Shown here: positions 1-7,817 of the stretch, piece after piece
How positions within the stretch are numbered: the stretch's first letter is position 1
Layout of the letters: every line of letters begins with the position of its first letter
From: Peptoniphilus sp.
GTDB taxonomy: Bacteria > Bacillota > Clostridia > Tissierellales > Peptoniphilaceae
Direction: 5' to 3'
DNA length: 33,839 bases
NCBI RefSeq assembly: GCF_022767005.1
Contig: NZ_JALEOV010000063.1
Location: 1 to 33,839, forward strand
Made by a program: the position numbers and the translations under genes
The notes under the pieces: model-generated
What the model was told of the DNA's origin: nothing
The model's database searches: none
The model's input: the letters and a program-made list of their open reading frames with translations, nothing else

Positions 1-379
1 CAGCATCATATCCATTTTCAGATGTTTTAGATTCTTTTTTTATATCAATGTTCTTTGAAGGAGATTCTTTAAGTTTTCTTTCTCTTGCAGTGGATTTTGC
101 TTGGACACTACTTTTTTCGTATTCTTCAATATTTTTAGAAATTTTTTTATCCACTTCAGCAATAATATTTTTGAGTTCGTCAGTAGTGTCAATGCCATCA
201 AGGGATTTTGGATTAAATACTCTAGTGTGTTCACTTGTTTTTTCAACTTTAGCAGTATTTTCTTTTTTTATTGATGAATTTGATGTAATATTGACTTTTA
301 CATCTTTTAAATTGTGACCACAGGAAGCACAAAAGTTGTCATCTCTAGAGACAGGATTCCCACATTTTGGACAAAACAA
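1..379 (-). CDS. Zinc-ribbon domain protein, 3' part missing
   Basis: The reading frame is open from the start codon to the left edge, giving 126 codons. The N-terminus carries a short zinc ribbon: CPKCG at residues 3-7 and CASCG at 17-21, so C3, C6, C17 and C20 can bind one metal. A long, charged, Lys/Glu/Ser-rich and probably disordered or coiled segment follows. I chose TTG at 379 over the in-frame ATG at 397. AGAAGGTG lies five bases before the TTG, the protein then begins MFCPKCG as this family usually does, and the ATG has no ribosome site and lies only about 9 bases from the predicted transcript start. Proteins with this layout are often membrane or regulatory proteins of unknown role; the missing C-terminus would decide. 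Function is not assigned. Confidence 0.8.
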   Translation of the reverse strand, partial: MFCPKCGNPVSRDDNFCASCGHNLKDVKVNITSNSSIKKENTAKVEKTSEHTRVFNPKSLDGIDTTDELKNIIAEVDKKISKNIEEYEKSSVQAKSTARERKLKESPSKNIDIKKESKTSENGYDA

Positions 380-412
380 TGTAGCACCTTCTTTCATTAA
401 TTCTATTAAAAT

Positions 413-440
413 ATTATAACATATTTTTTATGACGGACAA
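413..440 (-). promoter_or_regulatory. Promoter of zinc-ribbon gene
   Basis: On the minus strand, TTGTCC (440-435), a 16-base spacer and TATAAT (418-413). TG one base upstream of the -10 makes it an extended -10 (TGTTATAAT). Predicted start is near 406, about 27 bases ahead of the TTG start codon. Confidence 0.6.
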
Positions 441-491
441 ATCTTTTATGTAGTAAATAAAAGATTAGAAAAATCATTTATAAATTTATGT

Positions 492-518
492 AAAAAAAGA
501 AGCCTCGAAAGGCTTCCT
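492..518 (-). terminator. Rho-independent terminator of the lipoprotein gene
   Basis: Perfect 7-bp stem GAAGCCT/AGGCTTC (499-505 with 510-516), four-base loop, followed on the minus strand by seven T (498-492). It lies about 20 bases past the stop codon of the lipoprotein gene. Confidence 0.85.
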
Positions 519-537
519 TATAAAAGTTAAGCTAAAA

Positions 538-834
538 TTATTTTGCTTTTTCTTCAGTTTGAGCAGCATTAGTAGTTGCTTCATTAGTTTTAGCTTCATC
601 AGCTTTAGCGTTTATTTCTTCTTTAGCTTTTTCTTCGTCAGCTTTTACGTTAGCTTCAGCTTCTTTAGCATTAGCTTCAACTTTAGCTTTGTTAGCTTCA
701 GCTTGTTCTTCTACTGCTTGGTTTTTAGCGTTAGCAGCTTCTTCTTTTTTGTTGTTAGAACCTTGGCATGCTACCATACCTAACATTAATACAGAAATCA
801 TTCCAACGCTTGCTATTTTCTTTAAATTTTTCAT
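538..834 (-). CDS. Small Ala/Glu/Lys-rich lipoprotein
   Basis: A 98-residue protein with a lipoprotein signal: basic MKNLKK, a hydrophobic stretch, and the lipobox MVAC with the lipidated cysteine at residue 23. The mature part (about 75 residues) is almost entirely Ala, Glu, Lys, Asn and Asp in repeated EAxANxKA-like units, as expected of a long amphipathic helix or coiled coil on the outer face of the membrane. It ends in Lys. The start at 834 is set by AGGAGG at 850-845; a longer frame to 861 has no ribosome site. It is a single-gene unit with its own terminator. No enzymatic domain is visible, and low complexity makes homology searches unreliable. A structural or wall-spacing role is only a guess. 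Confidence 0.85.
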   Translation of the reverse strand: MKNLKKIASVGMISVLMLGMVACQGSNNKKEEAANAKNQAVEEQAEANKAKVEANAKEAEANVKADEEKAKEEINAKADEAKTNEATTNAAQTEEKAK

Positions 835-884
835 TTTAATAAATCCTCCTATTTGAAACACATTGTTTCTTGATTTGCTTATAT

Positions 885-914
885 GATATATTTAGTATGT
901 GATAATTGTGTGAA
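885..914 (-). promoter_or_regulatory. Possible promoter of lipoprotein gene
   Basis: Minus strand TTCACA (914-909), 18 bases, TATATC (890-885). Both hexamers are imperfect, so this is only a candidate. Confidence 0.3.
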
Positions 915-994
915 GATGATGTTAAAAATTTTGGAAATCAGAGAAAAAAGAATTTGCAAAAACTTTAAAAGTAATTTAATAAAAAATTTTTTCA

Positions 995-1002
995 TGTATA
1001 AT
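995..1002 (+). promoter_or_regulatory. -10 element ahead of dnaX
   Basis: TATAAT at 997-1002, directly preceded by TG. No good -35 is seen. The predicted start (about 1009) falls in the ribosome site AGGTGAG, leaving a leader of roughly 10 bases before the dnaX ATG. Confidence 0.5.
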
Positions 1003-1018
1003 TATTTTAGGTGAGAAA

Positions 1019-2695
1019 ATGTATAAAGCATTATATAGAAAATATAGACCACAGACTTTTGATGAAATGTGTGGTCAGGAAGCAGTAAAAGCTTCACTAA
1101 AAAATCAGGTAAAAACAGGAGAAATTAGTCACGCATATATATTTCAAGGTACTAGGGGAACGGGAAAGACTTCTGCTGCAAAAATTTTATCTCGTGCAGT
1201 AAATTGTCTTCATCCAGTTGATGGAAATCCATGCAATGAATGTGAAAATTGCAAACAAATTTTAAAAGAATCAGTTTTAGATGTAGTTGAAATGGATGCT
1301 GCAAGTAATAATGGAGTAGATGACATAAGGGAATTAAAGGAAAAAGTAATTTATCCGCCTCAATCTCTTAAGTATAAAGTTTACATAATAGATGAGGTTC
1401 ATATGTTATCAAAGGGCGCCTTTAATGCACTTTTAAAAATATTGGAAGAACCGCCAAAACATTTGATTTTTATACTTGCAACTACAGAAATCCAAAAAAT
1501 ACCAGCAACTATTTTATCTAGATCTCAAAAATTTAATTTCAAAAGAATATCCATAGAAGAAATTACAGAGAATTTGAAAAAAATTACTTCTCTTGAAAAA
1601 AAATCCTGCGATGATGAAGTTTTTACACTTATTGCAAAATCAGCTGATGGTGCAATGAGAGATGCACTTTCAGTTTTAGATCAACTTCTTACAAAAAATA
1701 AGGAACATATAACGCTGGAAGATGCAATGGAAGTTCTAGGCATATCATCTTCGGAATTATTATTTTCACTTTCAAAGGCATTGGTAGAAAAAAATGTAAG
1801 TGAGTCACTTTTTGCAATTGATGAAATTTATAAAGAGGGAGTGGAATTCAATACTCTTGCTTCACAAATTTTGAGCCATTTTAGAGATCTTTTACTTGTA
1901 AAAACTTTAAAAGATCCCAATAAAATTGTCTACACAACTTATTTAAATGAGCTTAGAGAACTTGCTGCAAAAGTTGATCTTGAGGAACTTTTAATAATTA
2001 TTGATATTTTAAAAAATTTATCAGTGGAAATAAAGTATGCAGACAACAAGCGTGTTGTATTTGAGATGAATGCAATAAAAATTTGCAATAGAGTTATTAA
2101 AGATGATTTAGCACTTAGAGTTAAGGCTTTGGAAGAAAAAATTAATTCCTTTGACGATGTAAATTTTGCATTAAATTCCTTTAAAGATTTTTCAAAGGAC
2201 ATTGTCAATAATAATTCAGTTAAAACAACAAATGTTGAAAATCAATTAAATAAAAGCATTGTTAATGATATGAAAAGTGATGCTAATATAAATGACCTCA
2301 AAGATAATGCTTCAATTGAAAAATCAAATCAATCTGATATAATAGAGGACAATGGTAAAGTTCATAATGAAGGAGTAATTATAACTCTTGAAAAAATAAA
2401 TAGTGATTGGCAAAAAATATGTCAAGAATTAATTTCTAGAAAATATAATGGTTTCGGTAGAAATATTGCCTTTGGAAAACCAATGAAGTTTCACGACAAT
2501 ATTTTAGAAATTGTATTTAAAGAAGAGCATGAGTTTTTTTATAACTTTTGTTCTGATTCCGAAAGAAAAAATATTTTACCAGATCTTTTAAAGGATATCT
2601 ATGGCATAGATATTGATGTTAGGATGAAGTTACAAAAAAGTGGTATAGACAAATTAGAAGAAATATTTGGAAAAAATAATATAGAAGAAATTTAG
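1019..2695 (+). CDS. dnaX: DNA polymerase III subunit gamma/tau
   Basis: Clamp-loader ATPase subunit that assembles with delta and delta' to load the sliding clamp at the replication fork. The 558-residue protein begins YKALYRKYRPQTFDEMCGQE, the DnaX hallmark. Walker A is GTRGTGKTS (44-52), four cysteines of the zinc module are C63, C72, C75 and C78, Walker B is IIDEVHML (about 118-125), and ILSRSQKF forms the sensor region. The AAA+ core runs to about 360. A variable Asn/Lys-rich linker (about 375-445) and a tau-type C-terminal region follow. It is first in dnaX-ybaB-recR, an order conserved in many bacteria. No convincing frameshift signal for a short gamma form was found. Start ATG has AGGTGAG just upstream. 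Confidence 0.98.
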   Translation: MYKALYRKYRPQTFDEMCGQEAVKASLKNQVKTGEISHAYIFQGTRGTGKTSAAKILSRAVNCLHPVDGNPCNECENCKQILKESVLDVVEMDAASNNGVDDIRELKEKVIYPPQSLKYKVYIIDEVHMLSKGAFNALLKILEEPPKHLIFILATTEIQKIPATILSRSQKFNFKRISIEEITENLKKITSLEKKSCDDEVFTLIAKSADGAMRDALSVLDQLLTKNKEHITLEDAMEVLGISSSELLFSLSKALVEKNVSESLFAIDEIYKEGVEFNTLASQILSHFRDLLLVKTLKDPNKIVYTTYLNELRELAAKVDLEELLIIIDILKNLSVEIKYADNKRVVFEMNAIKICNRVIKDDLALRVKALEEKINSFDDVNFALNSFKDFSKDIVNNNSVKTTNVENQLNKSIVNDMKSDANINDLKDNASIEKSNQSDIIEDNGKVHNEGVIITLEKINSDWQKICQELISRKYNGFGRNIAFGKPMKFHDNILEIVFKEEHEFFYNFCSDSERKNILPDLLKDIYGIDIDVRMKLQKSGIDKLEEIFGKNNIEEI

Positions 2696-2703
2696 GAGGA
2701 AAT

Positions 2704-3045
2704 ATGGCTAGAGGTGGATTTAACGGCTTCCCAGGCGGAGGCGGAAGAAATAATATGATGAAACAAATTGAGAAGCTTCAAAAACAAATGGAGGAAATGC
2801 AAGAAAATTTAGCAAATGAAGAAATTTCTGCGACTTCTGGAGGCGGTGCAGTTTGTGCAACTGTTAATGGAAATAAAGAACTTATTTCTATTAAACTTGA
2901 CAAAGATGCAGTTGACCCAGAGGATGTTGAAATGCTTGAAGATTTAATTGTAGCTGCAGTAAACGAAGCTATGAGAAGTGCTGAAAGTAAAATGAATTCT
3001 CAAATGGGCAAATTAACTGGTGGATTAAATATTCCGGGGCTATAA
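2704..3045 (+). CDS. YbaB/EbfC family nucleoid-associated protein
   Basis: A small DNA-binding protein (113 residues) of the YbaB/EbfC family, which forms a tweezer-like homodimer and binds DNA without strict sequence preference. The Gly-rich start is followed by a heptad-like helix (MMKQIEKLQKQMEEMQENLA, residues 18-37), the family core with GGGAVCATVNGN and IKLDKDAVDPEDVEMLEDLI, and a C-terminal helix rich in Met and Ala. Length and order match the family. TTAGGAGG, overlapping the dnaX stop codon, sits five bases before the ATG. Its place between dnaX and recR suggests a link to replication or repair, but the exact role of the family is unsettled. Confidence 0.95.
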   Translation: MARGGFNGFPGGGGRNNMMKQIEKLQKQMEEMQENLANEEISATSGGGAVCATVNGNKELISIKLDKDAVDPEDVEMLEDLIVAAVNEAMRSAESKMNSQMGKLTGGLNIPGL

Positions 3046-3046
3046 G

Positions 3047-3649
3047 ATGAATAAAGAAGTTGGTCCTATTGAAGACTTGATAAAAAAGTTGAATAGACTT
3101 CCTGGGATTGGTTCAAAAACTGCTCAAAGGCTTGCTTATTACATTATTGGACTTGATGAAAATGAAGTGGAAAGTCTTTCAGATGCAATTCTTTCCGCTA
3201 AAAGAAATACAGTTAAGTGTTCCATTTGCATGAATTATGCAGATAGTGACCCTTGTGAAATTTGTTCTGACAAGGCAAGGGATGATTCAGTTATTTGTGT
3301 AGTTGAAAGCCCAAAAGATGTCGAGGCAATGGAAAGATCTCTTAGTTTTCGTGGAAAATACCATGTCCTTCATGGAGTAATATCTCCCTTAAAGGGCAAA
3401 ACTCCAGAAGATGTCAAGGTTAAAGAATTAATTGACAGAGTTAAAAGGGGAAATATTAAAGAGATAATAGTTGCAACTAACCCAACAGTTGATGGCGACG
3501 CAACTGCAACTTATATAAAAAATGTTCTAAAAGACTTTGACATTACAATTTCAAGAATAGGATATGGACTGCCTGTTGGAGGCGATCTTGAGTTTTATGA
3601 CGAGATAACAATTCAAACGGCAATGGAAAATAGAAGAAGACTAGATTAA
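3047..3649 (+). CDS. recR: Recombination protein RecR
   Basis: RecR works with RecO (and RecF) to load RecA at single-stranded gaps; it forms a ring-shaped clamp on DNA. The 200-residue length is typical. An N-terminal helix-hairpin-helix (LPGIGSKTAQRLAYY, 18-32) is followed by a four-cysteine zinc finger (C58, C61, C70, C73). A Toprim domain comes next (from about 80, VICVVESPKDVEAMERS), with HVLHGVISPLKG and the C-terminal GYGLPVGGDLEFYDEITI region. The ATG lies one base after the ybaB stop, so translation is probably coupled. A terminator follows, ending the dnaX-ybaB-recR transcript. Confidence 0.98.
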   Translation: MNKEVGPIEDLIKKLNRLPGIGSKTAQRLAYYIIGLDENEVESLSDAILSAKRNTVKCSICMNYADSDPCEICSDKARDDSVICVVESPKDVEAMERSLSFRGKYHVLHGVISPLKGKTPEDVKVKELIDRVKRGNIKEIIVATNPTVDGDATATYIKNVLKDFDITISRIGYGLPVGGDLEFYDEITIQTAMENRRRLD

Positions 3650-3651
3650 TT

Positions 3652-3677
3652 TTGGGACTTTGTCCCAATTTTTTCTT
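3652..3677 (+). terminator. Terminator after recR
   Basis: Perfect 7-bp stem TTGGGAC/GTCCCAA (3652-3658 with 3662-3668), three-base loop, then six T (3669-3674). Confidence 0.85.
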
Positions 3678-3703
3678 TTAAAATTTTTAGAAAGGGGAAA
3701 AGT

Positions 3704-5602
3704 TTGTCTAATAATAAAAATAATTTTAATAAATACATTCCCACAATTCTCTATGTAATTTTGGCGATAGTAATTTTTTATGTAGTTGCAATATTTTTAG
3801 TTCCCAAATTAAATAAAGGATCTGATATAAAGGAAACTGATTATGTATCCTTTGTAAATATGATCAACAAGGGTGAAGTTAAGAAGGCAGAGGTAAGAGA
3901 CAAAACTATTGCCTTTGAAGTAGAAAAAGACGGAAAAAAGATAAAATATCAAACCAATAGGATGTACGATCCAAATTTAGTTGATAGACTAGTTAATAAA
4001 GATGTAAAATCTGCCCAAGTTTATAAAGCTGAGATGAACCCAGTATTGTCTTTTATAATTTCAACAGTAGCTACCTTTGCAATTTTTATTGCTTTTTGGC
4101 TATTTCTTTCAAAATTTATATTTAAGAGAATGGGCGATGTTGGTCCAATGAATTTTGGAAAGAGTGGTGCAAAAATTTATGTGGAATCAACTGATGGAAT
4201 AAAGTTTGAAAATGTGGCAGGTCAAGATGAAGCAAAGGAAGCTTTATCAGAGCTTGTAGATTTTTTACACAATCCAAAAAAATATACAAAAATCGGAGCA
4301 AAATTACCTAAGGGAGCACTTTTAGTAGGACCTCCAGGAACTGGAAAAACTCTTCTTGCAAAAGCTGTGGCAAGTGAAGCAGAAGTCCCCTTCTTTTCAA
4401 TATCTGGTTCAGCTTTCGTTGAAATGTTTGTAGGTCTTGGCGCTGCAAAGGTTAGAGATTTATTTAAACAAGCTGTGGAAAAGGCTCCTTGTATAATTTT
4501 TATTGACGAAATTGATACAATTGGAAAGAAGAGAGATGGAGCTGGATTTTCAGGAAATGATGAGAGAGAACAAACTCTTAACCAACTCCTTTCTGAAATG
4601 GATGGATTTGATGCAAAGGCAGGAGTGGTAATTCTTGCTGCAACTAATAGACCTGATTCTCTTGATCCAGCTTTATTAAGACCGGGTAGGTTCGATAGAA
4701 GAATTCCTGTTGAACTTCCAGATTTAAGTGGAAGGACAGCAATTTTAAAGGTACACGCTAAGAATATAGAGAAAGAAGATGGCATAGATTATGACAAAAT
4801 CGCTCGTGCAACTGCAGGAGCAAGTGGCGCTGATCTTGCCAATATGGTAAATGAAGGAGCCCTTCGTGCAGTTCGTGAAGGCAGAGATAAAATGAGTGAA
4901 AGAGATTTGGAAGAATCTGTGGAAGTTGTCCTTGCCGGTTATGAAAAGAAAAATGCAGTTATTTCTCCAAAGGAAAAGAGAATTATAGCATACCATGAAG
5001 TTGGTCATGCTCTTGTAGCTGCAAAGCAAAAGGATTCTGCACCAGTTCACAAGATTACAATTATCCCAAGGACTTCAGGTGCATTGGGTTATACTATGCA
5101 AGTTGATGAAGAAGAAAAATTCCTTATGTCAAAGGAAGACGCAATTAATAGCATAGTAACTTTAACTGGAGGAAGGTCAGCTGAAGAATTAATCTTTGGC
5201 ATAAGAACAAGTGGTGCTTCAAATGACATTGAAAAGGCTACAAAAATTGCCAAAGCAATGGTAACTAGATTTGGCATGACAGATGAGTTTGGTTTTGTTG
5301 CACTTGAGTCTATGACAAACGCCTATCTTGGTGGAGATACTTCACTTCAATGTTCACCACAAACTCAATATGAAATTGATGAAGCCGTTCAAAAAATTAT
5401 TAGCGATGCCCATGACAAAGCTCGTGAAATTTTAAAAGAAAATATTAAAGCACTTCACGCAATTTCAGAATATCTTTTAAGACAAGAAACAATCACTGGC
5501 GAAGAATTTATGGACATTTTGAAAGAATATGACAATAAAGAAGAGCAAATTGAAATTCAAGAAGAAACTCAAGATAGTAAAGTAGATAATAGTGAAGATT
5601 AA
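3704..5602 (+). CDS. ftsH: ATP-dependent zinc metalloprotease FtsH
   Basis: Membrane-anchored hexameric AAA+ protease that extracts and degrades membrane and short-lived cytoplasmic proteins. In 632 residues it shows a first membrane helix (about 14-34), an extracytoplasmic domain, a second helix (about 114-136), Walker A GPPGTGKT (209-216), a pore loop MFVGLG (241-246) and Walker B IIFIDEID (264-271). The second region of homology ends in RPGRFDRR (326-333). The zinc site is HEVGH (431-435) with the third ligand D508 in ASNDIEKAT. The tail past 590 is acidic and variable. The start is TTG at 3704, six bases after AAAGGGG; no better start exists before the first membrane helix. It sits between two terminators and is probably transcribed alone. 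Confidence 0.98.
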   Translation: MSNNKNNFNKYIPTILYVILAIVIFYVVAIFLVPKLNKGSDIKETDYVSFVNMINKGEVKKAEVRDKTIAFEVEKDGKKIKYQTNRMYDPNLVDRLVNKDVKSAQVYKAEMNPVLSFIISTVATFAIFIAFWLFLSKFIFKRMGDVGPMNFGKSGAKIYVESTDGIKFENVAGQDEAKEALSELVDFLHNPKKYTKIGAKLPKGALLVGPPGTGKTLLAKAVASEAEVPFFSISGSAFVEMFVGLGAAKVRDLFKQAVEKAPCIIFIDEIDTIGKKRDGAGFSGNDEREQTLNQLLSEMDGFDAKAGVVILAATNRPDSLDPALLRPGRFDRRIPVELPDLSGRTAILKVHAKNIEKEDGIDYDKIARATAGASGADLANMVNEGALRAVREGRDKMSERDLEESVEVVLAGYEKKNAVISPKEKRIIAYHEVGHALVAAKQKDSAPVHKITIIPRTSGALGYTMQVDEEEKFLMSKEDAINSIVTLTGGRSAEELIFGIRTSGASNDIEKATKIAKAMVTRFGMTDEFGFVALESMTNAYLGGDTSLQCSPQTQYEIDEAVQKIISDAHDKAREILKENIKALHAISEYLLRQETITGEEFMDILKEYDNKEEQIEIQEETQDSKVDNSED

Positions 5603-5690
5603 TATTTTAAAATCTTATTTAAGATAAGAATATAAGCTTGTTAAATGTAGAATCTTTAATACTAATTATATTTAAATAATATTTGTTTAT

Positions 5691-5726
5691 AAAAAGGATT
5701 TTTCTTATAAAAGAAAAGTCTTTTTT
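5691..5726 (+). terminator. Likely terminator after ftsH
   Basis: A 16-bp stem with two G-T pairs (5691-5706 with 5711-5726), loop ATAA, and six T forming the 3' side. The stem is mostly A-T, so efficiency is uncertain. A second weak hairpin (ATCTTA-TT-TAAGAT) lies nearer the ftsH stop, around 5612-5625. Confidence 0.55.
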
Positions 5727-5797
5727 AGATTATTTTGATTAAAATTAATAATAAGGGTAAAAAGAAAATAAATAAATAAAAGAAAAAGGGGAGAAAT

Positions 5798-7096
5798 ATG
5801 ATTTTTACAAATGCAGTTGTGCTGTCAGTAATAATTTTGGCAGCTCTATGTTTAGCTAAAGTCCCTGTATTTTTTGCACTGATGATTTCAGGCATATCTG
5901 CAGGACTTATCTCAGGACTTGGAATTTCTGAGACAATGAAAATTTTAATAGGAGGAATGGGTGGAAACGCTGAAACAGCACTTAGCTATATTCTTCTTGG
6001 TTCACTTGCCTATTGTATGGAAGAGACTGGTGCAGCAGCTATAATGGCAAAAAAAATTGGTTCACTAGTCAAGGATAATAAAATTTTATTATGCGCTATC
6101 ATTATAGTAATTGCAATTGCCGCAGAAACTATAATACCAATTCACATTGCCTTTATTCCAATTTTAATACCGCCGCTTTTAGCTCTTACTAATAAGATTA
6201 AAATGAATAGAAAGATGCTTTCTGTTTCTTTTGGATTTGGACTAAAAGCACCTTATATCGCAATTCCAATTGGTTATGGTGCAATATTCCACGGTTTAGT
6301 AATTGATTCCTTTGCAAGAGCAGGACTTACAATTACAGATAAAGATGTAACTGGAACGAACTGGATAGTCGCATTAATTATGTTTTTAGGTCTATGCGCA
6401 GGTTTAATATTCTTTATGAAGGATAAGGAGTACGATACTAAAAGTGTTGAAGGAAAAATAGTTGAAGTTCCCGAAAAGTTGGAAAAGAAACATATAATTG
6501 TTCTTTTATCAGGAGTAATAACTGTTGTCGTTCAAATATTTACGAAATCACTTCCACTTGGAGCTTTAGTAGGATTAATATTTGTAGTTGTAACTGGAGT
6601 AGTAAAGTGGTCAGAGATGCAAAAAATGCTTGACGGTGGCATTAATATGATGGGATTTATTGCTTTTGTAATGTTACTTGCAGCAGGATACGCTGAAGTA
6701 GTTAAACAATGTGGAGCAGTTGATGATTTAGTTCAAGTAGCAACATCTTTCTTAGGAGGGTCAAAAATTGTAGCATCCTATGTAATGATTCTTTTAGGAC
6801 TTATGATTACTCTTGGAATTGGAACTTCATTTGGTACAGTTCCGATTATTTCAGCAATTTATGTGCCAATTGCAATGAGCCTCGGATATTCAATTCCAGC
6901 AACAATTTTACTTGTGACTATTGCAGCTGTTTGTGGAGATGCAGGTTCACCAGCATCTGATACAACACTTGGACCTACATCTGGTCTTTCAGTTGATGGT
7001 CAACATGAACATATAAAGGACACTTGTATACCACAAATTTGTTTTTTTGGAGTTCCACTAATTATAATAGGTGGATTTGTTACAACATTAATTTAA
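5798..7096 (+). CDS. Na+/H+ antiporter-family (YuiF-like) permease
   Basis: A 432-residue integral membrane protein with roughly 11-12 hydrophobic segments spread over its whole length and no soluble domain. The sequence style (GGMGGNAETALSYILLGSLAY near the N-terminus, AETIIPIHIAFIPILIPPLL, and a conserved C-terminal CGDAGSPASDTTLGPTSGL) matches the Na+/H+ antiporter family related to NhaC and Bacillus YuiF. Family members exchange a cation for H+ or an organic solute; some relatives are thought to carry amino acids. The substrate cannot be read from sequence. It stands alone between two terminators, with GGGGAG upstream of the ATG. Recognition of the family is fairly sure; the transported molecule is unknown. 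Confidence 0.85.
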   Translation: MIFTNAVVLSVIILAALCLAKVPVFFALMISGISAGLISGLGISETMKILIGGMGGNAETALSYILLGSLAYCMEETGAAAIMAKKIGSLVKDNKILLCAIIIVIAIAAETIIPIHIAFIPILIPPLLALTNKIKMNRKMLSVSFGFGLKAPYIAIPIGYGAIFHGLVIDSFARAGLTITDKDVTGTNWIVALIMFLGLCAGLIFFMKDKEYDTKSVEGKIVEVPEKLEKKHIIVLLSGVITVVVQIFTKSLPLGALVGLIFVVVTGVVKWSEMQKMLDGGINMMGFIAFVMLLAAGYAEVVKQCGAVDDLVQVATSFLGGSKIVASYVMILLGLMITLGIGTSFGTVPIISAIYVPIAMSLGYSIPATILLVTIAAVCGDAGSPASDTTLGPTSGLSVDGQHEHIKDTCIPQICFFGVPLIIIGGFVTTLI

Positions 7097-7107
7097 AACT
7101 AAAAAAT

Positions 7108-7148
7108 AAAAGAGACTTCTGCGGGGTGTACAGAAGTCTCTTTTATTT
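7108..7148 (+). terminator. Strong terminator after the permease gene
   Basis: Perfect 14-bp stem AAAAGAGACTTCTG/CAGAAGTCTCTTTT (7108-7121 with 7131-7144) with a nine-base G-rich loop; the 3' side runs into TTTTATTT. Confidence 0.9.
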
Positions 7149-7248
7149 GTCAAAATATAAGTAAAGGATGTAAAATAATTTTTATTATCTTACTAAGTAT
7201 ATTATAACTCCATATCAGCAAAAGTAAAGAAAAATTTTATAATGCGAA

Positions 7249-7282
7249 TTATATTCCACATTGTGAATTACAATGAATATAA
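7249..7282. repeat. Inverted repeat past the 3' end of the Fur-family gene
   Basis: CATTGT (7259-7264) pairs with ACAATG (7270-7275) and TTATATT (7249-7255) with AATATAA (7276-7282), leaving a three-base bulge and a five-base loop. No T run follows on either strand, so it is not a standard terminator. The rest of 7145-7300 holds nothing recognisable. Confidence 0.5.
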
Positions 7283-7300
7283 AATTATAATAAATTTGTT

Positions 7301-7723
7301 TTAAGAATTCTTATCTTTTTGGCAATCAGGGCAGATGCCACGAAGTTCTACTATATGATTTGTAACAGTGTAACCTGTTTCCCTTTCTGCAATATTTTCA
7401 AATTCAGAAATTGGACAATTTTCTATGGCAGAAATTTTCCCACATTTATCGCATACGATGTAATGTCGGTGTCCCATATTTGCAAATTCAAAATAGTAAA
7501 GTCCATTGTGATATAAATTCTTTTTTAAAATATTTTTTTCAGTGAGTTCGTTTAACATTCGATAAAGGGAAGTGAAGCTTGGCAAAGATTTTTTATCCAC
7601 TGCTTCATAAATTTCTTCAGTATTCATTGGTACATGGGAACTGTAAAGTAAATTTAGAAGTGCTAATCTTCCCTTAGTTATTTTCAAATTATTTTTCCTT
7701 AGTATATCTTCAAAGCTTTTCAA
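7301..7723 (-). CDS. Fur-family metal-responsive repressor, probably Zur
   Basis: A 140-residue Fur-superfamily regulator. The winged helix (about 8-75, with NNLKITKGRLALLNLL and SLYRMLNELTEKNIL) is followed by a dimer/metal domain containing GHRHYIVCDKCG and CPDC. The two CxxC pairs (C91, C94, C131, C134) form the structural zinc site of the family; H and E residues near HRHY would sense metal. It is divergent from a zinc ABC importer with a Fur-type box at the importer promoter, so a zinc-sensing (Zur) role is the best inference; PerR or Fur cannot be excluded. I chose TTG at 7723, preceded by GGGTGAT. A TTG at 7741 would add six residues but has no ribosome site and lies almost at the predicted transcript start. 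Confidence 0.9.
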   Translation of the reverse strand: MKSFEDILRKNNLKITKGRLALLNLLYSSHVPMNTEEIYEAVDKKSLPSFTSLYRMLNELTEKNILKKNLYHNGLYYFEFANMGHRHYIVCDKCGKISAIENCPISEFENIAERETGYTVTNHIVELRGICPDCQKDKNS

Positions 7724-7752
7724 AAAATCACCCGCTTTCAATGTTTAATATT

Positions 7753-7761
7753 ATTATATCA
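7753..7761 (-). promoter_or_regulatory. Extended -10 promoter of the Fur-family gene
   Basis: Minus strand TGATATAAT (7761-7753) is a perfect extended -10. Only weak -35 matches (such as TTTTGA, 7781-7776) are present. Predicted start is near 7746. Confidence 0.55.
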
Positions 7762-7805
7762 AAATTTATTTAATTTCAAAAATTACTTTAATAATAAATA
7801 ATTAG

Positions 7806-7814
7806 TGCTATAAT
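7806..7814 (+). promoter_or_regulatory. Extended -10 promoter of the znuACB operon
   Basis: TGCTATAAT at 7806-7814 is a perfect extended -10; the -35 is poor. The predicted start (about 7820) lies inside the metalloregulator box. Confidence 0.65.
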
Positions 7815-7817
7815 AAT

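Noticed and set aside
48..317. 89-residue plus-strand frame at the left edge
   Set aside because: Antisense of the zinc-ribbon gene, which has a promoter, ribosome site and CxxC motifs. No start signals on the plus strand.
559..783. 74-residue plus-strand frame rich in Ser and Phe
   Set aside because: Exact antisense of the Ala/Glu/Lys-rich lipoprotein gene; the composition is what antisense of GCT/GAA/AAA codons gives.
862..1018. SRP RNA gene ahead of dnaX, as in some Firmicutes
   Set aside because: The gap is too AT-rich and lacks the conserved GGAA/GNAR tetraloop arm; nothing structured was found.
1596..1603. Run of eight A in dnaX as a programmed frameshift site for a short gamma form
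   Set aside because: It falls at about residue 193, inside the ATPase core, too early for a useful gamma product. Poly-A runs are common throughout this AT-rich DNA and no stimulatory hairpin was noticed.
4222..4785. 187-residue open frame on the minus strand
   Set aside because: Lies wholly inside ftsH, whose catalytic motifs are intact over the same bases. No ribosome site; composition (Ser/Pro/Phe-rich) is typical of the antisense of a coding region.
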